In this document: positions 12,162 through 23,186 of the stretch, one piece after another
Numbering within the stretch: the stretch's first letter is position 1
Layout of the letters: every line of letters starts with the position of its first letter
From: Microstegium vimineum
Taxonomy: Eukaryota; Streptophyta; Magnoliopsida; Poales; Poaceae
Direction: 5' to 3'
DNA length: 64,000 bases
Assembly (NCBI GenBank): GCA_022036555.1
Contig: CM039130.1
Coordinates: 10,589,285-10,653,284, forward strand
The notes under the pieces: model-generated
Told to the model about the DNA's origin: nothing
Database searches by the model: none
What the model saw: the letters and a program-made list of their open reading frames with translations, nothing else
Made by a program: the position numbers and the translations under genes

Positions 12162-13628
12162 TGTTGACGGTAATTATGAGCTATTTTGTCACCATCAAAA
12201 TACCATCAACCTCCGCATATTCAAAGGAAAACAAGAATCACATGAACATATTTTACCCAATAACTTGGTTCCACATGTATATGTCCTCTATTTGAATGTA
12301 GGCACAAAACGTCATAATTCGGGGCCCAACATGACATATTTCCATGTATGGCAAATGTGCAAAATACATACACCATCATGATGGGCATTACATCTAGAAG
12401 CTACCTGCAAAAGATGAGCTCATTTGGCCACAAAAGTGGTTCGGCCGATCCAACACTATCATGGAAAAATACCAAACCACTACCAAGGTGTCTATGACAT
12501 GTGGGTCATGCTTCACACGAAAGATGAAGGCCAAAGGCCACAACTCATGTTAGGCCGAACCATAGGTGGGGCCCACCAGGAACACACTTAGCCCGTGATC
12601 AATGGGCCATCTTCTAGAAGGCCCAGGAGGGCCCACAGGCCAGTTAGGGGTTCGGCCGAACCACCATATGGTGGTTTCACCTCCCCAACCGACTTACCCA
12701 CTCAGCACATCAACACCCTTGATCCTTAGGCGGTTTTGAAGTCGGTTGGATCCAACGGTGCTTGATGAAGGTGACGCGAATCGCTGATGTGGCACCGAAG
12801 TAGCCCCTACTCCACCTCTAGCTATAAATAGACCCCTAGGCCTTCACTCTCTCTTCATGCCTCATTGGAGAAACACTACTCCTTAGTCTCTTAGCGGAGC
12901 TCTCTAGTAGTGCTATGCTAGTTGGAGGAGAGTGAGGAAGGTCTTCTGGAGAAAGCCCCGGGCCTATCGGGAATCTTCTCCAGAGTTCTTCCTCGGCGAA
13001 TGCGAGTCTCTTGTAAGTTCAGCTCTTGTAAGTGACTTCTTCTGAGTTCTTTATAGTATTTGATATTCTATGTCTGGGTTAGCTATTATACACCTTTTCC
13101 TGCTTATTCATCGCTTTACTTTAAGTAGAGTGTTTTAGCCTTAACGTGGGGTTAAAGTAGTAAGAATAGTGTAGACGTTGTGTCTAGACTAGATCTTACC
13201 TTTGTAAACCGCTTATCGCGTGGATTGTTCATGGATGCTAGTAGAAAGTGACAGCTCTATCTAGCCTTTGTATTCCACCACGCGTGTCAGATAAGTTCTT
13301 AAAAGGTAGGGCTTCAATACAACATGATGGCGTGGTCCGGTTAGAGTTTTGCTCTCTTTCTGATCTATCCCATCGCCTCATGCAAGAGAAGGGCTAATAA
13401 AGCCAGTATAACTAGCTATACCTTGTCAAATATCTTTGCTATATCGAACCTCTCAACCCAGTTATCATAGTCTCCCTTGATCCATCATAGGACATACCCG
13501 TATTCCTAGTTAGATCACTTCTCGTTCCCCGTGGAAAATACGGTACCTGGACTACTCCCGGTGAAGTGCTACAACGGTATAATCTGTGTGCTTGCGGATT
13601 TATCCAATAGTCATAAGAAATACCAACA
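12162..13628 (+). repeat. 3' LTR of the gag-only gypsy element
   Basis: 1467 bp, same ends as the 5' LTR, TATA box TATAAATA at 12823-12830, palindrome GGTTCGGCCGAACC at 12649-12662. Followed by ACAGG, the target duplication, then the rest of the Sirevirus 3' ORF. Confidence 0.95.
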
Positions 13629-13633
13629 ACAGG

Positions 13634-14572
13634 GAGAACCATGTGATGCACTGGATGACAGAGGGCATTCATTACAAGCTAGATTATGTGACATTTGCCC
13701 GTCTCCTTGGATTTGGAGAGGATGACTGAGAGTGCTCAAATGTTCATGATGAGAGAGGCTTGTCTAATGAAGAAATTTCTCATCTCTACATCGAGCCTGA
13801 GAAGGCAGATGGTCTTGTGAAGGGACTAAGGAGTAAGTATTACATTCTGAACAAACTCTTCAGGACCACTCTTCATCCCAAGATGGGGCCAGCCTCCAAC
13901 CTCTATGCCACATACAATAATATGCTAAGGAGGATGAGAGGTGAAGCACCACCCTTTTTAGTGGCACGCTTTCTTTGGGATGAGATATTCAATGCAGCTG
14001 ATGATGCCAGAAAGGGGATTCCTTATGGCCGCTACTTCATGTTTGTCATTGAAAGAGTGACTAGCTGGATCTACAACAAGGACACTGTCCATGAACCTTA
14101 CAGAGGAGAGAAGGCAATTCACCCTATAGTTCAGGAGGTGGTGACTCCTTCTAGGACCAGGGCAGCAGCAGATATCCCTAAGTCATCCATAGCCGCAGCA
14201 GCAACTAGTAGAGGCAGGAGAAAAGGGAAGCTTGGCAGGCTTCTGAAGAAGATCTTCACTGGCATTTGCTATGCCAATGATCATGCTTATCAGACCATAC
14301 TGGAGATCAGACAGCTCAGATAGGAGCAGGGCCTCAGACAGCTTTCTCCGCCCTCTCCTCCACCAGAGCTCAGTGAGGAGTCCACGTATGCCTTAAATGA
14401 TGAGGAGGAAATGGATGATGATGAGGACGAAACTCAGGAGGAGCAGCCACAAAGACGTAGTGGTCATGCTAGTGGTCCTGGCGTTCACTTCACAGGCTCT
14501 CCAGATGATGACGCTGATGATGATGAGGCCGATGATGATGAAGATGACCATATGGACGACGATAGTGACTAG
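13634..14572 (+). pseudogene. Sirevirus 3' ORF (env-like position), C-terminal half
   Basis: This continues the protein broken at 4591. The part 13634-13727 reads through to an in-frame TGA, then 13760-14323 is open and contains YNNMLRRMRGEAPPFLVARF and YGRYFMFVIERVTSWIYN, followed by an Arg/Lys-rich stretch. After a TAG at 14321 the frame continues into a very acidic tail (runs of Asp/Glu, 14395-14570) and a final TAG at 14570-14572. An intact version would have a basic N-terminus, a globular middle and an acidic tail. No catalytic motif is recognised. Function unknown; a role in RNA or chromatin interaction is only a guess from charge. Confidence 0.6.
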
Positions 14573-15234
14573 TTTGCATTCCTTTTGCTATGTTCTTCAT
14601 TTCCTTTTTTGTGACTTGTTGCCAAAGGGGGAGAATTACTAAGTGAAGGGGGTACAACAAATCTTCGATGGTCATGGAGGAGCAGCAGCTGTGGGCATCT
14701 TGAGTTATCTTAGTTTGTTTAGTTTGTGAGATGAGAGAGCAACATGAAAAACTACCTTATTGTAATATTGCCACTTAAGTACTTGATTTGTGTCATTTGT
14801 GGACATGTACCCTCTCATATATATCATGCTTGTCTCTGTGTGTCTTTAGTTTATTTTCTTATTGTGTTGTGTGGTCGTGCTCGAGCTTCCGCAGCCTTGC
14901 TGTTGGTAGCCAGGCCGGCAGTGCTGGGCCTAGGTGCGGCAGTGCCGGGCTACTATCAACAGTAAGCTCTCTGATTTGTGTGAGACAGGTTTATATCATC
15001 ACATATATATTTGTGACGCCTTGTTTCAGCACCCCACAACAGTCATGGAGGTAGGGGGAGCCCCATTTCACTCCAATGTGTGAATTTTGGCATTTCATGC
15101 CAAATTGGAAATTCAAATTCCCATTCACACATTTAGGGGTAGCTCTTACACCCATGACTTGCATTGTCTCAGATTGTTATTTCACTTTTGTAAGTTCTAA
15201 GTGTGTTGTCATCAATCACCAAAAAGGGGGAGAT
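14573..15234 (+). other. Sirevirus 3' untranslated region with a series of polypurine tracts
   Basis: No coding sequence. Purine tracts resembling the final PPT occur at 14624-14633 (AAAGGGGGAG), 14643-14651, 15046-15060 and, directly before the LTR, 15221-15233 (AAAAAGGGGGAGA). Multiplied PPTs before the 3' LTR are a known Sirevirus feature; the last one primes plus-strand DNA synthesis. A GC-rich GCCGGCAGTGC cluster lies at 14908-14952. Confidence 0.7.
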
Positions 15235-18200
15235 TGAAAGTGCAATCAAGCCCTAAGTGGGTTTTGGTGACATGACAACATATTTAGAAGACTAATGAGA
15301 CTCTTCAATTATGACAAGCAGGTCAAACATAAGGATGTTGATAAATAGGTTGGCGGACCCCTCAGATTACAAAAGTGCATGGCAACAAGCTCAAAGGACT
15401 TTAATTCATTTTATATTTCGAATTTGAGTTAGGTATGTCGTACTATTAAGAGGGATTCAACACGCATGCCAACGAGTGAACCAAATGCAATATCTATCCA
15501 TACATCATACACCTTGTTGGCACAAATTATGACCAAAATTTATATAATTAAATAATGCCAATAGACTCAGGATCAAGGATAAACAAACACAACATGAGCA
15601 TATTTTATCAAATAACCAGTTCCACATGTCCATGGAGTATTTGATTGCAGGAATAAAGAAATGGAGCAAAGGAGGCCCAGTGGGACCCACATAAGGGGGT
15701 CGGCCCACCAGGCCACCTACCTCAGCCATGATCCATGTGAAGCAATCCAGAGTGATTCCTAGCCCCTGGATCACTCTGTGTTTTCTCTCAACGGTCCACA
15801 AACAAAGCACATGGATCCATGGGCCCACACCAAGAGATCAACACGACAAACACTTCAGAATGACCAACCTCAAGTACATGACAAGTGGAGCCAACACCAG
15901 GAAGGACGTGGTGGGCTAGAGACCCCTAGGGGGGTCGGCCGACCACCCCCTGGGCCCACCTGGCCCCCACTCAGTCCCTGACCAGTGGGACCACCACCAG
16001 AAGGCTAAGGGGTGGCCCACTGGCCATAGGAGGGGTCGGTCGACCACCCCCCTAGGTCAGTTGGGTCCGACTCAACCACCATATCATGTTGCACATGTTT
16101 GAAATCCAAGCCATCCATTCTAGGTGGTTGTATGACGGTTTGATCCAAGTGATGAGGTTTGATGCTCCTTGGATCGATGACATGGCACTAGAGTAGCCCC
16201 CACTCCATCCTCCACTATAAATAGAGGCCTAGACCTCCCTCTCTGATCATGATGTAATCCATACAAGCCACTGTTGTTATCAAGTGGAGATTAGTCTAGT
16301 GGGTGTTCTCTAGTGTGGGAGTTAGAGTTGAGTTGAGCTTCGCTCGGGTTTTCCAGATATTGTCTTCCTGGAGAGTCTAGTATAAGCTCTTGTATCTTTT
16401 CTCTTTTGTAAGACTTTACTTATTTAATGCAATATTCCTTCTTTACTTTACTTATTTAATGCAATATTCCTTCTTTACTTTGTGTAATATTATACTTGCT
16501 ATAGTATTGTTGTGGTTTATCTTGTCAATTAGTTGTCTAAACTAAATTGAGATCCTTGTGGCCTTTCCTGTATGCGATCATCGCCCGTCCTAGGGTACTC
16601 TAGTTGACCGTATACATGATTAGAGTAGTAAGAATCAGTGTAAGCGTGGTGCTTATACTTAATCTTGCCTTTGGTTATCTGTGGTTGCACGGATTGTTTG
16701 TGGTAGCTAGCAAGAGGTGACAGCCTTGTCTAGTCGTTGTATTCCACCACGTGTTTATAGGCAGGTTCTTAAAAGATAAGATCCCCGTAAGAAGAGGGCG
16801 CGGTCCAGTAGGAGTTTTGTCCTCCTACTAATCTATCCCTCGCCTAGCAAACTTGTATTGAGGAATCAATCGAAGTTTGTCTCAGCTAAGTGCCATAGTT
16901 AAGTCCACAGAGGTAGAGTTGGAATCATAGGAACCCTTTTGACTCTCTCGTTGTCCTCCCACATAATTATACTCATTAGTCATCTCTTACTTATCTTTAC
17001 TGGTTTGTTACATCATCATTACCTTCCTATCATTATATCATTTACCCCCTTACACTAGTTGGTGCTAAATTGAGGTGATCTCTAGGATCTCTGTTTTATT
17101 ATTATTTCTAGCTTCGCTTTCCCTTGGGAGAATATAAATTACGATACCCCGGAATACTCCTGGGTGAAATGCTACAACGGTATAATCTATGCGCTTGCGG
17201 ATTTATCCAATAGTCATAAGAAATACCAACACACCTCCACATACATAGTAGGCAAAACAGCTAGCTATTCAAAGATCCAATCCTTGCTGTCTTTGCCAGG
17301 CCGGCAGTGCCGGGCTTCAGGCTGGCAATGTCGGGCGGTCCGGCACTGTCGCGCCTATGGCCGGCACTGCCGTGACTTGATCTACCCATTGGAAAGTGAA
17401 GGGGTATTTCTTATCCCCTCACTCTCTCCCAACGGCCATCTCTGCCATTCATTCAGAATCACTTTGAAAAACAGAAAAGAGAAGCTCTCTTCTTGCTCTC
17501 CCTTCTTCCTTGGTGCTCAAACTCTCTCCTCCATTGATTTCAAATCAACCTTTGAGAGATTGAGCCTCCAAGCTTGAGAAGAAGCTTCTCCCTCGGATAT
17601 TCAACTCCTACAAGCATTTGGTTTGCGTGGTGGGCGGCGGTTTGAGTTCTTTACTCTTGGAGCCTTACTCCTAGCTGGCTAGGCGTCGCCCTTGAGCTTG
17701 CCTCCTTCGTGTGGCAGCCTAGGGAGGTTTGTAACACCCATTTTCGAATACATATCCCCTCCTCTCAAGAGTTCATTCTCTTGACTTGAGACCGAGGAAA
17801 GAGCTAGCCTTTGTGGCGAGCTTGAGCCTTGTGTGGCGCACCTCAACAACGTGGACGTAGGCAAGCCTTGGTGGCGAGCTGAACCACGGGTCAAACTTGT
17901 GTCACCTTGTGTTTGTTGCTTTACTTTGATATACATTGCTCTTAAGGTGATTTCTAGGGTTTGGACCCGATCTACTCGATGGGTGTGTTGCTACCACTTT
18001 CAAGTGGTGCTAGAGGTTCCTTACACCTCTAGAAAGGTTTTGATTCAAGCACAATTTCCATTCTCATTATATATTTTGAATTGTGCAAGGTTCTATCCAG
18101 GTGACCAGCACTGCCACCATAGAAAGCAGCAGTGTCGGGCACCCGCGGCAGTGCCGGACCCAAAGGCCGGCAGTGCCGGGCCTGACTGACAGAAAGTGTG

Positions 18201-18258
18201 AAGTTTTATTAAACAGGCCTATTCACCCCCCCCCCTCTAGGCTAATCAGGTCCTTACA
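15235..18258 (+). repeat. Sirevirus 3' LTR, interrupted by a solo LTR
   Basis: Begins TGAAAGTGCAATCAAG right after the PPT and ends TCCTTACA at 18258, where CACTA transposase sequence resumes. Removing the nested solo LTR and one copy of its duplication (1722 bp) leaves about 1302 bp, a normal Sirevirus LTR length. The right part (17237-18258) has GGCAGTGCCGG-like CpG clusters at 17296-17375 and 18115-18183 and a C-run at 18227-18238. The 5' LTR is outside the window, so insertion age cannot be read. Confidence 0.88.
15515..17231 (+). mobile_element. Solo LTR of a sister gypsy family, inside the Sirevirus LTR
   Basis: 1717 bp, TGTTGGCAC...TACCAACA, flanked by CACCT at 15510-15514 and 17232-17236. 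TATA box TATAAATA at 16216-16223. The last 60 bp are nearly the same as the LTR ends of the 4592-13628 element, while the start and middle differ, so it is a relative and not the same family. It contains an internal 32-bp tandem duplication (16414-16478) and the palindrome GGTCGGCCGACC at 15933-15944. With one LTR and intact duplications it arose by LTR-LTR recombination. Confidence 0.92.
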
Positions 18259-19134
18259 GGTGGTGGTACTTATTCTTCTTAGCGAGAGCGGAGTTGGCTT
18301 CGCTCACAGATACGAAGTCTGCCTCTTTCCTCTACTCTAGAAAGACCGCCCACTGCCCTTTAGAAATCTTGTACGTTGTTGTAGGGTCCAACCCTTTCTT
18401 GGCAAACATGGTATTCAAACTGAACGCACACTGCTTCAATGTATAGTCCTTTACCAGTGCCTCTGGTACGGCTCGAGGAAACTAGAACCTCATCTTCATT
18501 TTATCCCAAATTCTTGTCTTGTCATCCTCCGACACACTGGACCATTTCTTGATAGTGATGTCAAGAAAGTCCCTAACACATAAGCCAATTGCGTTCCGGT
18601 ACTTGGCTAGGGCATCCAAAGGAGCCGTGGGTTGTCCGGTCATGCTGACTTCTAAGATGGCATATATGTCGTCTGAAACTTGTTCAATCCTCTCTCGCCT
18701 CGTTTGGCACCACTCCGCTTCCTCTTCCTTGATCTCTCAGTAGTCATCGCCGCGGTCGGTTCGGGTGCATCTTCGGCACGTTACGCGTCATGTTGCGAGA
18801 TTAACTCTTCCATCTGAGTCAATGTCCTCTGAATATAGACATTGTGAGTTTAATGGTGATGGTTTATATTTAGACATCTAATTAAATAGAAACATGAAAT
18901 CATATAATAATAGGCACGATATAATTACCTCCTCGGCTTCTTGATCATATAATCAGGGTCATGGCGTAATTCACGCTCAACTTGTTCTCGAGCCTTCCTC
19001 ACTTCGGGACACTCGAAGTTGTCGCTCGAAGTTGATTGGTTCCCTTCTTCTTCCTCCATGGGGTCGGACGACCCCAGGCCTTGCGTCGTTTCATGGGTAT
19101 CTTGTACTTGCTCCGTGGGGTCGGACAACCCCAC
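18259..19134 (-). pseudogene. Ptta/En/Spm (transposase_24) gene, broken by the Sirevirus
   Basis: On the minus strand, an exon 19134-18925 is acidic (DPMEEEEGNQSTSSDNFECP) and ends at a splice-donor-like GAGGTAATT. After an intron, 18845-18259 encodes LAKYRNAIGLCVRDFLDI, SEDDKTRIWDKMKMRF, LVKDYTLKQCAFSLNTMF and the ANSALAKKNKYHH box, the conserved core of the second (DNA-binding) CACTA transposase. In-frame stops are seen after KMKMRF and near 18340. The coding sequence stops at 18259, where the Sirevirus inserted. This protein normally binds subterminal repeats of the element. Confidence 0.75.
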
Positions 19135-19190
19135 GCCTTGCCCTGTTTGATGGGTATCTTGTAGTTACTCCGTGGGGTCGGACCCTGGGG
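19060..19190. repeat. 57-bp minisatellite, about 2.3 copies
   Basis: GGGGTCGGACNACCCC recurs at 19060, 19117 and 19174, with exactly 57 bp between copies. 57 is a multiple of 3, so the repeat stays in frame with the transposase reading on the minus strand (repeat units of 19 residues). Confidence 0.8.
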
Positions 19191-19279
19191 CCTGTTCCGT
19201 GTGAACAAACCTTGTGCTTGGTCCTTGTTGCTTGGAGATGTCATTGTGGAAATCTGATAAAGTATAGACATTTATAGAT

Positions 19280-20000
19280 TATATATATGACTTATATGTA
19301 TTGGATTAAGTATTTCTATAAGTATGTCCTTGTGCTTGGTCCTTGTATTGGATAGACATATATAAGTATTTAATTATATATAAGCATTTCTATAAAAATA
19401 GTTTTAGAATCATTGGATTAATTACATAGTATAGTTTTATAACAAACTTGAATGGAGACATACATATATATATACAAGACATGCAAATACATACAAGTTA
19501 TAAGCATTTACAAAAGACATGCAAATACATACAAGTCATTGGATTTAAAGAAGCATTTACATATAAGCATTTAAATATATATAAGCATTTACATATACAT
19601 ACAAGAGGCATTTACATATAAGCAATTAAATATATATAAATGCTTGGTCCTTGTTGCTTGGAGATGTCATTGTGGAAATCTAATAAAGGATAGACATTTC
19701 TATAAGTATTTAAATATATATATAGAAGCATTTATATAAGTATTCAAATATATATAAGCATTTCTATAAGTATTTACATATAATGAAGCATTTAAATATA
19801 TATTGGAAGCTTATATATATTGGAAGCATATATATAATCAATTAAATATATATTGGAATCATATATATAATCATTTAAATATATATTGGAAGCATATATA
19901 TTTACAAGCATTTACAAGCATTTACATGTATAAAGAAGCATTTATATAAGCATTTATATACATAGGGCATTTACATATATAAAGAAGCATTTATAAAGAA
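19280..20000. repeat. AT-rich degenerate repeat, core TATAAGCATTTA
   Basis: Dozens of variants of TATAAGCATTTACATA and ATATATTGGAAGCATATATA, without a fixed period. A 60-bp piece (TGCTTGGTCCTTGTTGCTTGG, 19640 region) duplicates sequence from about 19215. No coding potential. Confidence 0.75.
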
Positions 20001-20164
20001 ACTAATTACAAAATTGAAAAAGGCCCAAAGGTGGCCTCTCGGCCCATTGGCTTGCAGGCCGGCCAATTGCTCGGCAGGCCGTGCCACGCCGCCGTGCTCT
20101 GCCGCGCCGCTGCCGCGCCCCGCTGGGGTCGTGCCCCCACCACCACCACCGCCGACTCACCGCC

Positions 20165-23139
20165 TGTCACACCCAATTTTAAGGATAAAATTGAATATGA
20201 ATAACTCATGTGTGCCCAGAGATCAATCACACACACAAGCCGACAAATCTTTAAATAGTACCATCACTGAGTGCTTATTACATAATGAATAATATTCTTC
20301 ATCAAAACAGCGGAAAATAAAGATAACTCTCGCGACGAAGCTCCACTTCACAGGGAACGCCGACTGGTTGACCACTAGCCTAGTACTCCTCACGGTAGCC
20401 TTCATAGCCATCTGAAGGGGTTGAGAAAGCAAGATTGAGCACTTAAAGTACTCAGCAAGAGTAACATAGGGTTATGAAGCTCAAAGGCTGACACTGTCTG
20501 AACTGCGGTTGCTTTTATCTTGGTCAAGTTTTACCAACACTTAGCTTTAGTTATGCATACCCAATTAATAACCACATGATAAGATTAATAATCAACATTA
20601 ATAATTAAACAACAGGATCATATACACTGTGAGTTTTCTAGGTCGCTCGTAACCGTGAGCACGGCTATCATGATAGATTTACACTCTGCAGAGGTTATAC
20701 ACTTTACCCACAAGCCATGTTTCCCTTATGCCCGGGTTTATGACTCCCATAACACTTCCAAGGTGAGTGGGCAGGGAACACTATGAAGTCTTTCAAAAGT
20801 CTTCCCGACATGTTGCCAGACCCTACGGACCCAACGGCAAGGGGTATGTAAAGCCCCTACTCGATGGTACCTTTCGAAGCGGTAACCACCCTAGGAAATG
20901 CCCTACAACCAGCTCGGCAATGGTGCCTTTCACGAATTGCCAACATACTAGTACGAATCTTCATACTTAACTAAAGCCAGAGCCATTATAACACTCGTGG
21001 TTGCATTATTATCCCAACTTTTGCCCTATAGTGGGGTCCTATTCCATATTGCTATAAAAGCAAATTTTATCTCATTGTTGCATATATCATTAATCAAGAT
21101 TCATCTCTAGATCCATGATTGTAAAGCATAGCAGAGCTACCCATATGCATATAAACCCATGGTGACGAGGTAAAGGATAACAAAGCTATGGTATAGATCT
21201 AATAGGAATCAAATTAGACACATGCAATAATGACTAGATGAATTAGGGTGAATAGGTAACAAGGATGATCCCATGTTAAACTTGCCTTGATCACAAAGCT
21301 CCTGGTGATCCTGCTCTGCTGCAAAGAACTCTTGCTCACCGAAGATCTCACCGGCTGTACTCGATCAACATCACCACGCAATCATCCGAACGATCATACA
21401 CGAAGCAATAAAGATGTGATCAGAACATTACACCATAAACAATAAAGAGACTTTGAAAAGGTTATAAAACAGATCTATACTTTACTACGATCACAAAGAC
21501 GCGAGAATCACGCTAATCGGATCTAAAACAAATAAACTATAGATTAAACAAGATTTTGAAAAGGGCAAGCTTAAAGCATTAAAGAATTAATTTACTTTGA
21601 TTTTCAAAAGTAATTAACATATATGAAATCTATAGTACTGGATAGAGCATAAAATTACGGATCTAACGCAACTTGAACGGATCGATTTGGATTTAAAACG
21701 AGCAAAATATAGGCATTTGAAAATCAGTGGCAAAACTGTAATTAGGGTTTTTCTTTTATTTTTAAATTAAACTGATCTGAAAGGGGAATACGCTTTCCAG
21801 AGAGAGAAAGCGCAAAGCTGAGATCCGATTTATGGACTGCGGGTTGAGAGGAGAAAAGAGCAGGGTCTCTTTAGCAAATATGCCACGCGAAGGGTTACGG
21901 GGCAATCTGGTTCGTTGGATCTAAGATGGATGGATCGGATTAGAACAGAGGGAAGAGGGGGCGGTGCTCCACCGGAGCAGAGGCGGATGGCGACGGCGCC
22001 ATGGCCAGCCGGTGGCGGAGCTCGCCGGCGAAACTTAGTAGGGCGCTCCAGGGCTCGGTTTCCAAAACTAGAAGCACCGGGAGAGAGAGGAGACGAAGGC
22101 GAACTCGCCTAGGAGCTCAGAGGGACTCGGGATTGACCGTGGGTGGCCGGTGGCATAGAGCAGTGGCGGCGGAGGCTCTACGCATGGTGGCGCGAGATGA
22201 TCAGAGGCTCGGGTGCTCAATCCGGCCGGGAAAAGGCTCGGGGAGCAAGAGGAGAGCACGGCGAACCCACCCAGGGCCACTGCAGAGCTCGGGGGCGGAC
22301 GGGAAACGCCGACGGCGGTGAACCGCGGCGGCGGTTGCTCTGCGCACGACGGAGAGGTCCAACAGAGCACAACCGAGGGACAAAAGAGAGGGGAAAGACG
22401 TTTGGTACTTACGCGAAGACGATGCGGGGCCCGGGGAAGAGCTTGCGGCGTCCGACGGCGCAGAACGGCGCTCGGCGGCAAGAGCAGAGCGGCGGTGAAG
22501 GCGCGGTGCTGCTGCTGCTGCTAGGCAATGCGAGGACGGCCGAGACGATGGGAAAAGCGGCGCGGGGTGCCAAGCTATTTATGGCGGGGTCGGGGGAGGG
22601 TCCCACGCGGAGGGGAGCGCGAAAACAGCGGGGAGGCGGTTGCGGACGTGGCGTCGGCGCGGCGTCGCGGCGGGAGTCCGACCCGGACACGAGGAAGGAG
22701 AAGAGAGCGGCTGACACGCGGGACCGCCGTGTCAGCGAGAGAGAGAGAGAGATCCCGCGCGGTACAGGCCTGCGGGCGAGCTGGGCCGGGGCGAGGTCGA
22801 TGGCCCAAGGGAGAAAGAGGGAAAGGGAAGGGGAAGCAAGCCGGTTTGGGCCTCTCGGGCTGAAAGGAGCGAGAGGGAGGGAAAAGGATTTTCCATTTTC
22901 TTTTTGCTTTCCTTTTTCCAAATTGATTTTCAATTTGAATTTGAAATATAGTCTTTGAATTTTGGAAACCAACCAAACAAGAAAATGCAGAGGCATGAAA
23001 TGCATCACACAAGTTAACCCTAACATGAGATTTATTTTATTTTTATTTAATTAATTCTATGATCACACAAATGCTTGAATTAAATCAAATTAAATTTAAA
23101 TTCAAACTAATTTACTCATTCAAATTTTAGGGTGTTACA
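20165..23139 (-). repeat. 3' LTR of the chromovirus
   Basis: 2975 bp, GC-rich in its right half (21900-22870), where long but spurious ORFs occur on both strands. Minus-strand TATA-like CATAAATAG at about 22574-22582. The PPT lies directly outside its right edge. Confidence 0.95.
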
Positions 23140-23159
23140 AATCTACCCCCTTAAAAGAA
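23140..23159 (-). promoter_or_regulatory. Polypurine tract of the chromovirus
   Basis: On the minus strand, TTCTTTTAAGGGGGTAGATT directly precedes the 3' LTR (TGTAACACCC). It primes plus-strand DNA synthesis. Confidence 0.8.
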
Positions 23160-23186
23160 TCTCGACCCGAGATTCCCAGATTTTAC

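Larger units (their letters stand above)
4592..13628 (+). mobile_element. Non-autonomous Ty3/gypsy-like element with gag and protease-like ORF only (TR-GAG type)
   Basis: Two direct LTRs (4592-6056 and 12162-13628), both TGTTGACGG...TACCAACA, flanked by the 5-bp duplication ACAGG (4587-4591 and 13629-13633). A PBS (6065-6082) and a PPT (about 12147-12161) are in place. Between them I find a gag ORF (6162-7256) and a retropepsin-like ORF (7440-8273), but no RT, RNase H or integrase in about 3.9 kb of AT-rich sequence after that. This matches terminal-repeat retrotransposons with only a GAG domain, which depend on an autonomous partner. By eye I count about 68 substitutions and one 2-bp indel between the LTRs (about 4.6%), which at 1.3e-8 per site per year is roughly 1.8 million years. 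Confidence 0.93.
1..18258 (+). mobile_element. Sirevirus-type Ty1/copia LTR retrotransposon, 5' truncated by window edge, carrying two nested insertions
   Basis: Order seen: GAG-pre-integrase and integrase (about 1-1100), reverse transcriptase (1411-2310), RNase H (2249-3066), an extra 3' ORF (3992-4591 and 13634-14572), a series of purine tracts ending AAAAAGGGGGAGA at 15221-15233, then a 3' LTR starting TGAAAGTGCAATCAAGCCC at 15235. Copia order (integrase before RT), an extra ORF after pol and repeated polypurine tracts are hallmarks of Sireviruses. The LTR ends at TCCTTACA (18258), just after a C-rich stretch and CTCTAGG, as is typical of grass Sireviruses. The 5' LTR, primer-binding site and gag lie outside the window, so its target duplication (expected GGTGG, 18259-18263) cannot be confirmed. 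It is interrupted by a gypsy element (4592-13628) and a solo LTR (15515-17231). Pol carries several frameshifts and stops, so this copy is defective. Confidence 0.92.
18259..20164 (-). mobile_element. Large CACTA (En/Spm) element, left visible segment
   Basis: Bounded on the left by the Sirevirus LTR end (18258) and on the right by the chromovirus (from 20165). It carries transposase_24-like coding sequence on the minus strand, an in-frame 57-bp minisatellite, and a long AT-rich repeat field. The same element resumes at 35974. Its left terminus must lie beyond the Sirevirus, outside this window. Confidence 0.75.

Noticed and set aside
14397..14642. Met/Arg-rich ORF near 14400-14640
   Set aside because: Other-frame reading of the acidic tail of the Sirevirus 3' ORF (GATGATGAT repeats).
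15228..17236. Possible host intergenic gap in the Sirevirus LTR
   Set aside because: Resolved as a solo LTR by its TG..CA ends and the CACCT duplication.
20165..20440. Small conserved ORF found twice (20223-20432 and 29294-29503)
   Set aside because: The two copies are the same LTR segment; identity reflects LTR duplication, not a gene.
21915..22958. Long overlapping Arg/Gly/Ala-rich ORFs on both strands in the chromovirus LTR (also 31010-31869 and 35459-35841)
   Set aside because: They repeat in both LTR copies, overlap in several frames, and result from GC-rich composition; no domain motifs.
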